DNA of 11,365 nt, from positions 1-11,365 of the forward strand of contig JAKAMR010000079.1 in NCBI GenBank assembly GCA_021812785.1. Reading direction: 5' to 3'. The stretch is from Nitrospirota bacterium. GTDB taxonomy: Bacteria; Nitrospirota; Thermodesulfovibrionia; Thermodesulfovibrionales; JdFR-88. Shown piece by piece: positions 6,306-11,365 of this stretch. The position numbers were made by a program, and so were the translations under genes. Numbering within the stretch: position 1 is the stretch's first letter; each line of letters begins with the position of its first letter. Below the pieces are notes generated by a model. That model worked only from the letters and a program-made list of their open reading frames with translations, did not search any database and was not told where the DNA came from.

Positions 6306-7183
6306 TAAATGGCTCCCTTGCCCCCGTAAAGGCCGTGATCACCGATGTAAGACAGGAGTCCCCCGGTGTTAAGACTTTTACGATAGAACCAGCCGGGACT
6401 TTTACGATGGAGACCCACCCTATGGCAAAACCGGGGCAGTTCAATATGCTTGGCTATCCGGGGGTAGGCGAAGCGCCCATCTCTTTCAGCGTTCTTCCTT
6501 CCGGGGAAGGCAAAAAAAACAAAAAAGACAAAAAAGGCAAAAAAATTTTCGGGCACACCGTGAGGACGGCAGGCAGGGTGACAGGCTTTCTTTCCCAGTT
6601 TGGACGGGGTGATGAACTCTTTTTAAGGGGACCTTTCGGCCGAGGCTGGCCGCTTGAAGAGGTCATGGGCAAACATCTCCTCCTCATAACGGGCGGACTT
6701 GGGCTGGCCCCTTTAAGGCCAGTAATAGAGATGGCCAGATCGCTTGCCCCAATTGAAGTAACGCTTCTTCACGGGGCCAGGGGGCCGGAGGACATAATTT
6801 TCAAAACGGAGTTTGCACGCTGGCAGCGCGTTGGGGCCGTAAAGATCGGGCTTACGGTGGACAACCCAGGGCAGGAACAGGAGATCGCGGGAGATATAAA
6901 GATCCATTCGGGGCTTATAACGGAGCTAATCCGTCCTCTGCGGATAGAGCCCGCCCAAACGATTGCCTTTATCTGCGGGCCGGAGATAATGATGAGATTT
7001 TCTGCCAGGGAACTGATGTTAAAGGGAATGTCCGGGTCCGCCATCCATGTTTCCGTTGAAAGAAGGATGAAGTGCGGGACCGGCCACTGCGGACACTGCC
7101 AGATAGGCCCCTGGTTTACGTGCAAGGACGGGCCGGTCTTTGCCTATGACCAGCTGAAGGGGTTGCCCGATGTCATTCTATAA
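6302..7183 (+). CDS. hydG: Group 3b [NiFe] hydrogenase gamma subunit, FAD/NAD(P)-binding
   Basis: HydG is the diaphorase-type module that exchanges electrons between the hydrogenase and NAD(P)(H). Domains in its 293 residues: a ferredoxin-reductase-like FAD domain (PGQFNMLGYPGVGEAPISFS at 44-63), an NAD(P)-binding domain (ITGGLGLAPLRPVIEMA at 129-145) and a C-terminal 2Fe-2S site (Cys258, Cys263, Cys266, Cys274 in MKCGTGHCGHCQIGPWFTC), followed by the conserved KDGPVF. The ATG at 6302 overlaps the hydB TGA and gives the family N-terminus; an in-frame ATG at 6242 would add 20 unrelated residues. An unusual lysine-rich insert (residues 70-81, encoded by A runs at 6511-6545) sits in a loop of the FAD domain. 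The 3' end overlaps hydD by 14 bp. Confidence 0.92.
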   Translation: MINGSLAPVKAVITDVRQESPGVKTFTIEPAGTFTMETHPMAKPGQFNMLGYPGVGEAPISFSVLPSGEGKKNKKDKKGKKIFGHTVRTAGRVTGFLSQFGRGDELFLRGPFGRGWPLEEVMGKHLLLITGGLGLAPLRPVIEMARSLAPIEVTLLHGARGPEDIIFKTEFARWQRVGAVKIGLTVDNPGQEQEIAGDIKIHSGLITELIRPLRIEPAQTIAFICGPEIMMRFSARELMLKGMSGSAIHVSVERRMKCGTGHCGHCQIGPWFTCKDGPVFAYDQLKGLPDVIL

Positions 7184-7985
7184 GAAATTCCGGCTCCATA
7201 AGAAAGATGTCCACTCCCCAAAAGAAAAAAATCCTGAAAAGAAAAGGGTCGGGTTTTTCAAGTTCAGCTGTTGCACGGGCTGCGGTTTTGAGCTTGCCTA
7301 TTTCCAAAGATCGCTTAAAGAGACACTGGAGTCATTCGATTTTACGTTCTTCAGGCTGGCCAGCTCCGCGGGCTCGCCGGAGGGCCCTTTCGATCTGGCC
7401 CTTGTGGAAGGCGCGGTTACTGAACCGTTCCAGATAGTAGAGATAAAGAAGATAAGGGCGGCAAGCAAAGTCCTTTATGCAGTGGGCTCCTGCGCGATAG
7501 TTGGGGGGATCCCCGCAATAAAGGCCCTTGCCCCGGAGATGGAGGTGGAGCGGGCAGCGTATCGGGAAAGGCTTTATGAGATGTCCTCCACGCGGCCCCA
7601 TGTCATCGGGGATTACGTGAAGGTGGACGGCTGCATAAGGGGATGTCCTCCAGGTGAAAGGGACCTGGAAGAGGCACTTGCCTCCGTTTTGATAGGCAAG
7701 GAGCCGGAATTCATCGAATACAGCGTCTGCATGGAATGCAAGATGGCCGGCAACGCCTGCGTGCTTTTGGAGGATGGGCTTCCCTGCATGGGGCCCGTGA
7801 CGAACGCTGGGTGCGGCGCGCTCTGCCCGGCGCACCACAGGGCGTGCTACAGCTGCTTTGGCCTTATGGGCCAGGCAAACGTCCCGGCGCTCAAAGGCAA
7901 ATTCAGGAAACTGGGATTCACCGAGGAGGACATAGAAAAAAGGTTTTTCACCCTGTTTGGCGCGCTGGGGGAAACAGGACAATGA
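7170..7985 (+). CDS. hydD: Group 3b [NiFe] hydrogenase small (delta) subunit
   Basis: The small subunit carries the FeS relay next to the NiFe site. In 271 residues the order is: proximal-cluster motif CCTGCGFEL (Cys35, Cys38) near the N-terminus, EGAVTEP at 80-86, the GSCAIVGGIPA loop with Cys108, DGCIRGCPPGERD with Cys155 and Cys159, then two further clusters from Cys187/190/197/206 and Cys215/219/226/229. This layout matches Pyrococcus HydD. There is no twin-arginine signal, so the enzyme is cytoplasmic. A basic 25-residue N-terminal extension (KEKNPEKKR) precedes the usual VGFF start. An AAGGGG sequence 8 bp upstream is a fair SD. The stop overlaps the hydA start as ATGA. Confidence 0.93.
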   Translation: MSFYKKFRLHKKDVHSPKEKNPEKKRVGFFKFSCCTGCGFELAYFQRSLKETLESFDFTFFRLASSAGSPEGPFDLALVEGAVTEPFQIVEIKKIRAASKVLYAVGSCAIVGGIPAIKALAPEMEVERAAYRERLYEMSSTRPHVIGDYVKVDGCIRGCPPGERDLEEALASVLIGKEPEFIEYSVCMECKMAGNACVLLEDGLPCMGPVTNAGCGALCPAHHRACYSCFGLMGQANVPALKGKFRKLGFTEEDIEKRFFTLFGALGETGQ

Positions 7986-9316
7986 GGATCAAAACGGAAT
8001 ACCTGGGCAGGGTTGAAGGAGAAGCCGGCGTCCGGTTCGAGATAAAAAACGGCAGGCTTGCGGAGCTGAAGATAAACATATGGGAGCCGCCCCGTTTTTT
8101 TGAAGGCATGCTTGTAGGCAGAAGATATGACGAGGCACCCGACATAGTGGCAAGGATATGCGGAATATGCCCCGTCTCCCATATGCTCACCTCCATCCGG
8201 GCCATAGAGAAGGCCATATGGTTCGAGCCGGGGCCCGAAACCATTGCAGCCAGGAAGATCATGGCTTACAGCCAGATAGCCTCCAGCCACCTTGTGCATC
8301 TGGTAATGCTGGCGCTTCCGGATTATGAAGGAAAAAGTTCACTGATGGAGATGATGTCCGCCCGTGATGGGGCCGAATGCGGGAAAAACGGAGAAACAGA
8401 AAAAGCAAAAAAAACCAAAAAAGCAAAAGTAAAAGACCTTCTGAAAAAATTCATTAACGTAAAAGAGGCCTTTAACGGCATCACGCAGACCTTCGGGGGA
8501 AGGGCTCTGCATCCCGTTTCCATGGTGGTGGGGGGGTTCACATCTTTCCCAGGAGAAAAAGAGATAGACAGGCTGCTGTCCGGCCTGGCCTCCGCGGAAG
8601 ACGACCTGGAGGACATCGCAGGCCTGATATCGGAGCTGAAACCTCCACGGCTTGAGACGGCCTCCGAACTGGTCTGCCTTTCAGATGATGGCGGGTACGC
8701 GATAAATGGAGGACGCATAGTATCCGATATGGGGCTGGACGGAACGGAAGAAGAATATGAGGAGCTTTTCGAAGAAAAGGAGGCCTCATATTCGAACGCC
8801 AAAAAAACCAGGCTCAGGGAAAGGGGGCAGATAATGACCGGAGCCCTGGCCAGGGTGAGTCTTCAGTCCAGGTGGCTTGGTGAAAAGGCCCGCAAACCGG
8901 CCTTTTCGATTTCTCTCTCATCGTCTTCAGGTAAAAATCCATTTAACAATATAATGGCGCAGGCTGCGGAACTGCTTCATTTCTGGCAGGAGTGCAAAAA
9001 ACTCCTGGAGGCATCAGGGGCGGAAAAACAAAAAAAACAAAAATTTCCTGGAAGACCGCCCGCGCGTGAGGGCGAAGGCAGGGCCCTGACGGAGGCGCCG
9101 AGGGGACTGCTGTACCACAGCTATGCGATAGACCGGACGGGAGCCATCCGCAAGGCCAACATAGTTACGCCCACGGCCCACAATTACCTTGCCATGGAGC
9201 AGGACTTAAGAAGACTTATAGAAGATAATATTGATCTGCCCAAAGAGAGGCTGAAATCTCTTGCCGGCATGCTTATCCGCGCCTATGACCCGTGTTTTTC
9301 ATGCTCGGTGCATTAG
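7982..9316 (+). CDS. hydA: Group 3b [NiFe] hydrogenase large (alpha) catalytic subunit, lacking a C-terminal propeptide
   Basis: The large subunit holds the NiFe(CN)2CO active site for H2 oxidation or evolution. In 444 residues the four nickel ligands are Cys60 and Cys63 (RICGICPVSH) and Cys438 and Cys441 (DPCFSCSVH). Family motifs YLGRVEGEAG, PPRFFEGMLVGR and GEGRALTEAPRGLLYHS are present, the last one close to the active site. The TAG stop follows directly after His444, the residue behind which the maturation protease normally cuts. No propeptide is therefore encoded, whereas Pyrococcus soluble hydrogenase I has a short one. Two lysine-rich loops encoded by A runs lie at about residues 140-157 and 348-354. 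The start is the ATG overlapping hydD's TGA. Maturation (hyp) genes are not in the window. Confidence 0.93.
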   Translation: MRIKTEYLGRVEGEAGVRFEIKNGRLAELKINIWEPPRFFEGMLVGRRYDEAPDIVARICGICPVSHMLTSIRAIEKAIWFEPGPETIAARKIMAYSQIASSHLVHLVMLALPDYEGKSSLMEMMSARDGAECGKNGETEKAKKTKKAKVKDLLKKFINVKEAFNGITQTFGGRALHPVSMVVGGFTSFPGEKEIDRLLSGLASAEDDLEDIAGLISELKPPRLETASELVCLSDDGGYAINGGRIVSDMGLDGTEEEYEELFEEKEASYSNAKKTRLRERGQIMTGALARVSLQSRWLGEKARKPAFSISLSSSSGKNPFNNIMAQAAELLHFWQECKKLLEASGAEKQKKQKFPGRPPAREGEGRALTEAPRGLLYHSYAIDRTGAIRKANIVTPTAHNYLAMEQDLRRLIEDNIDLPKERLKSLAGMLIRAYDPCFSCSVH

Positions 9317-9334
9317 CTTTTTCCGCGAAAAAGC
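9316..9334. terminator. Hairpin between the convergent hydA and small minus-strand gene
   Basis: A perfect 8-bp stem GCTTTTTC (9316-9323) / GAAAAAGC (9327-9334) closes a CGC triloop. It includes the last base of the hydA stop codon and lies in the 37-bp gap between two convergent genes. There is no proper trailing T-run on the + strand, so termination is only suggested. Confidence 0.4.
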
Positions 9335-9353
9335 CCGATTTCAATGACCAGAT

Positions 9354-9530
9354 TCAACTTTTTTCCGTGAAAAAGTGTGTCAGAAACTCCTGGTCCTTGG
9401 GCGAGAGGTCAAATTTCATGGCGGCCTCCTGCAACAGGGCAAAAAGGGTTGCCTTGGGGTTCTCCTCCCTCATGGCCGATACCCATCGTATCGCTTTCCT
9501 TATCTGTTCGCCTTCAGGCTGAATGTCCAT
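9354..9530 (-). CDS. Conserved-looking small hypothetical protein, 58 residues
   Basis: I know no function for it, but it looks like a real gene. From ATG 9530, preceded by AGAGGTG as SD about 5 bp upstream, it encodes MDIQPEGEQIRKAIRWV and continues to LSPKDQEFLTHFF. The composition fits a compact all-helical soluble protein: an amphipathic helix, an ALLQEAAMKFDLSP turn and a final helix. Small proteins with the same EGE...KA-RW...LSP-D-EFL arrangement seem to recur in Gram-negative anaerobes, from memory and without a named family. A longer start at 9548 (MERGVS) is possible but would place the SD inside the coding region. It is convergent with hydA, and its last codons overlap a hairpin at 9357-9376. 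Confidence 0.65.
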   Translation of the reverse strand: MDIQPEGEQIRKAIRWVSAMREENPKATLFALLQEAAMKFDLSPKDQEFLTHFFTEKS

Positions 9531-9585
9531 TGAGACACCTCTTTCCAATATCGAATTTTGCTTTTTTGTTTTTTATTTTTAAAAC

Positions 9586-10473
9586 TTAAGGCCTTATGGC
9601 GCTATATTGCGCCATCGGCATTTTTCTTGTGGATGCCGCCCCGTAATCATTTTTTGTAAGCGCTATTATACCCATATCCACATGCTGGGGAAGCAGGCCC
9701 AGCGCTTTTTCGCAAGAAGCCCTTGCCCCCATGCCTTCCGCCACCATATCATAAACCGTTTTGGCCAGCATTTTCCTTATGCTCTCCTCTCCAAGTCCCG
9801 TAACTGCAATCGCCCCCTCCGGACCGGCATAAAATCCGCAGCCCACCATGGGCGTGTCTCCAACCCGGCCAACCAGCATTGGGGAGGCCCCTCCGGTAGA
9901 GGAAGCCACGGAAAAAACCCCTTTTTTGTCAAGGGCCACCACGCCTATCGTATCGGTTCTTTTTGCTTTTCCCTTCCCGCCAGAGATTTTTTGTTCACCA
10001 ACCCATTGCCGGAAAAAGTGAAAATCCTCTTTTCCCATTCGGCTTTTGATCCTTTCGTAATTTGCGGCGGCCCTTTCGGAGACCTCATAATAAGGCCCGA
10101 AGCCAAGTCTTCTGGCGAAGGCCTGGGCTCCGCGGCCGGCCATGGCAACGTGGGGCGAACCCAGCACTGCCCGCGCCACCAGCACCGGGTTTTTTACTCC
10201 TCTTATATTGATAACCGCCCCGATGTGGCCTTCCGAGTCCATTACGGCCGCGTCCATTTCCACGGTCTTGCCGTCGATGCGCAGGACTGAGCCGCTTCCG
10301 GCGTTGAACCTGCCGTCATCTTCGAGGACGCGCGCGGCCTCAACGGCCGCATCGAGAGCGCTTTTGCCCGCCTCCAGCAACTGAAACGCCGCTTCGCAGG
10401 CCGTCCTGCACCCGTCCGAAAACTCCGCCGGAGACCCCACACCTCCGTGCACCGCCACGCCGTATGAAATCAT
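9586..10473 (-). CDS. iaaA: Isoaspartyl peptidase / plant-type L-asparaginase (Ntn hydrolase)
   Basis: This is a type III asparaginase-family N-terminal-nucleophile hydrolase; members split themselves in front of a catalytic threonine and then hydrolyse beta-aspartyl dipeptides and asparagine. In 295 residues: the HGGVG motif at 9-13, FNAGSGSVL at 56-64, the autocleavage site at Asp174/Thr175 in TDTIGVVALD, STGG at 192-195, GRVGDTPMVGCGFYA at 202-216 and TGLGEE at 225-230. Thr175, Thr193 and the GDTP segment fit the known active site. A Lys/Gly-rich linker (about 160-172) precedes Thr175, as expected for the flexible end of the alpha chain. It is slightly shorter than E. coli IaaA (321). There is no SD; a -10 box lies 6 bp before the ATG. 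No signal peptide is seen, so it is probably cytoplasmic and serves amino-acid recycling. Confidence 0.9.
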   Translation of the reverse strand: MISYGVAVHGGVGSPAEFSDGCRTACEAAFQLLEAGKSALDAAVEAARVLEDDGRFNAGSGSVLRIDGKTVEMDAAVMDSEGHIGAVINIRGVKNPVLVARAVLGSPHVAMAGRGAQAFARRLGFGPYYEVSERAAANYERIKSRMGKEDFHFFRQWVGEQKISGGKGKAKRTDTIGVVALDKKGVFSVASSTGGASPMLVGRVGDTPMVGCGFYAGPEGAIAVTGLGEESIRKMLAKTVYDMVAEGMGARASCEKALGLLPQHVDMGIIALTKNDYGAASTRKMPMAQYSAIRP

Positions 10474-10479
10474 GGGAAA

Positions 10480-10509
10480 AGTATAACTTAAAAAAGGAAA
10501 CGATTTTAA
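10480..10509 (-). promoter_or_regulatory. Promoter of the isoaspartyl peptidase gene, probably giving a leaderless mRNA
   Basis: On the minus strand TTAAAA (10509-10504) is followed by an 18-bp spacer and TATACT (10485-10480), matching the -10 consensus at 5 of 6 positions. Six bases then separate it from ATG 10473, so the expected transcription start coincides with the start codon, in line with the missing SD. Confidence 0.45.
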
Positions 10510-10545
10510 TTTTGATGAGGGAAGTTTGGGGAGGGGGTAAAGGAT

Positions 10546-10780
10546 GAGGTGAGGCGGGGCAAAGCAAATAATTACGTTTTATTGGTCTCTCTCACCATTT
10601 TATTGGCGCCTCACCTCTCCCATGGGGCGAGGAAGGCGTTCGCTCCACTAAGCGCCGTCTCACTCGTCTTGCCGTCATGTCGCGCATACCGCGCCTGGTC
10701 TGAATAGTTACCGCTGCGTGATGTGACGCGCCCGCGTCACCCCGCTACGCTCAACGCCTTCCGCCCCCCATGGGAGAGGG
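10546..10780. repeat. Inverted-repeat element (MITE- or REP-like) in a gene-free region
   Basis: The 342-bp space between the peptidase and the barrel protein holds no credible gene. It holds a 27-nt inverted repeat: 10614-10640 pairs with 10753-10779, both arms reading CCTCTCCCATGGGG then, after four mismatched bases, GAAGGCGTT in opposite orientation, with 112 nt between them. Inside, GTGACGCG and CGCGTCAC (about 10722-10739) form another tight hairpin. GAGGTGAGGC at 10546-10555 is inverted again at 10608-10617. Two imperfect direct copies of a TTTTATTGG-plus-CTC/CACC segment lie near 10577-10617. No target-site duplication is evident. The element looks like a small non-autonomous mobile or REP-type repeat; copies elsewhere in the genome would settle this. 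Confidence 0.6.
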
Positions 10781-10789
10781 AAGAGCGAG

Positions 10790-10808
10790 GGTTTTTTCCG
10801 CAAAAACC
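10790..10808 (-). terminator. Hairpin just after the outer-membrane protein gene
   Basis: GGTTTTT (10790-10796) pairs with AAAAACC (10802-10808) around a 5-nt loop, 7 bp past the stop codon of the minus-strand barrel gene. The core TTTTTTCCGC resembles the hairpins at 9316 and 9357. There is no typical trailing T-run, so the terminator role is tentative. Confidence 0.4.
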
Positions 10809-10815
10809 AAAAAGC

Positions 10816-11365
10816 CTAAAACCGGAATCCTATATTGCCGGTAAAGATCATGCCTTCTATGTCGGTGTCAAAAGGCTTTGCATACATGTATTTAAGTTCC
10901 AGACCCAGGAAGACGTTCCTGTTTAAGTTGAAGTCCGTCCCGCCAAGTATCTGGAAACCGGGCACGGTGTCGCTGCGGTGAAAATCAATGGCGTCCACAT
11001 TGTCATTGGCGAAATAGACGCCCACGCCACCGCCCAGGTAAAAGTCCATCAACGGCCCGTAACCCCTGGAGTAATAATACGGGACCGGGAAGACAGCCTT
11101 GGCCGTCGCTTCCACATAGGTGGCGTCTATGTCTTCCGTGCAAAAAGCATTTAAGGCGACACAGAAGGCGGTGCCTGAGGTCTGAAGATGTCCAACACCT
11201 AACTCCGTGGCAAAATACCGGTTGAAATAGTGCCCGAAGGCGGCTTCTCCGTTAAAACCGGTGTCATAGCCGGTCAGTTCGTTTGATACCGGCGAATACC
11301 CGCCCAATTTAATGACCACATAATTGGAGTTGGGCTGATAATCGTAGTTCCGCTGGGCGGCAGCA
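10816..11365 (-). CDS. Outer-membrane beta-barrel protein, 5' end beyond the window
   Basis: The visible 182 residues start with the end of a likely signal peptide (AAQRNYDYQPN) and run into alternating-hydrophobicity strands typical of an eight-stranded OmpA/OmpW-type barrel: YVVIKLGGYSP, GEAAFGHYFNRYFATELGVG, YVEATAKAVFPVPY, MDFYLGGGVGVYFA and VFLGLELKYMYA. It ends with the terminal-Phe signature GNIGFRF recognised by the BAM complex. Two Cys in the loop FCVALNAFC may form a disulfide. The frame continues past 11319, where a GTG is only an internal codon. Such small barrels are structural or adhesion-related; no specific function can be read. It is followed by the hairpin at 10790 and the inverted-repeat element. 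Confidence 0.8.
   Translation of the reverse strand, partial: AAAQRNYDYQPNSNYVVIKLGGYSPVSNELTGYDTGFNGEAAFGHYFNRYFATELGVGHLQTSGTAFCVALNAFCTEDIDATYVEATAKAVFPVPYYYSRGYGPLMDFYLGGGVGVYFANDNVDAIDFHRSDTVPGFQILGGTDFNLNRNVFLGLELKYMYAKPFDTDIEGMIFTGNIGFRF

Noticed and set aside
9290..9313. HydA as a NiFeSe hydrogenase with selenocysteine
   Set aside because: Both C-terminal nickel-ligand codons are TGT and TGC; there is no in-frame TGA in hydA.
9311..9351. UAG read-through (pyrrolysine or suppression) extending HydA
   Set aside because: The residues after TAG (LFPRKKPDF...) do not resemble hydrogenase C-terminal propeptides, and the stretch is taken up by a hairpin between convergent genes.
9607..10290. 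227-residue plus-strand open frame opposite the asparaginase
   Set aside because: The His/Phe/Arg-rich translation has no recognisable domain and lies wholly within the strong minus-strand isoaspartyl peptidase gene.
1..11365. CRISPR array, tRNA or rRNA genes
   Set aside because: No regularly spaced direct repeats and no cloverleaf or rRNA-like sequence were seen on either strand.

Overview
This window comes from a Gram-negative bacterium, shown by an outer-membrane barrel protein, periplasmic c-type cytochrome and cellulose-secretion genes. The base composition is moderately GC-rich. The gene set (sulfhydrogenase-type [NiFe] hydrogenase, heme O synthase, c-cytochrome, cellulose modification) would suit a Desulfobacterota- or Nitrospirota-like lineage, but no taxonomic marker is present and I cannot place it firmly. 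UGA is an ordinary stop here (hydB, hydD, ctaB and a small minus-strand gene end in TGA).

1-2390, cellulose locus on the + strand: the C-terminal end of a BcsZ-like endoglucanase, a 150-residue secreted protein of unknown function, and bcsG, the membrane phosphoethanolamine transferase that decorates cellulose, closed by a Rho-independent terminator. bcsG is one 513-codon frame interrupted by a single UGA at codon 193. The UGA falls exactly where E. coli BcsG has its active-site zinc-ligand Cys243. Starting 16 nt after the UGA is an 8-bp hairpin with a GGUC apical loop, the same loop core as the E. coli fdhF SECIS element. The rest of the protein, including all other catalytic residues, is intact. 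I read this as a candidate selenoprotein BcsG and as the most important observation in the window.

2391-3930: heme O synthase (ctaB) followed by a small c-type cytochrome and a strong terminator with an 18-bp perfect stem. 3931-4195 holds the decayed C-terminal end of an isoprenylcysteine/phospholipid methyltransferase-type protein and a putative promoter.

4196-9316, + strand operon of tightly overlapping genes: a double-GAF sensor-like protein, then hydB, hydG, hydD and hydA, which together make a cytoplasmic group 3b NAD(P)-linked [NiFe] hydrogenase (sulfhydrogenase). Electrons would pass from the NiFe site (HydA) through three FeS clusters (HydD) and the HydB FeS clusters to the HydG flavin/2Fe-2S module and NAD(P). 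HydA ends exactly at the histidine where the maturation protease normally cuts, so it seems to need no C-terminal processing.

9317-11365, - strand: a 58-residue conserved-looking small protein, an isoaspartyl peptidase/plant-type asparaginase with a promoter placed so close that its mRNA may be leaderless, a gene-free stretch with a 27-nt inverted repeat (MITE- or REP-like), and an outer-membrane beta-barrel protein cut by the window edge.
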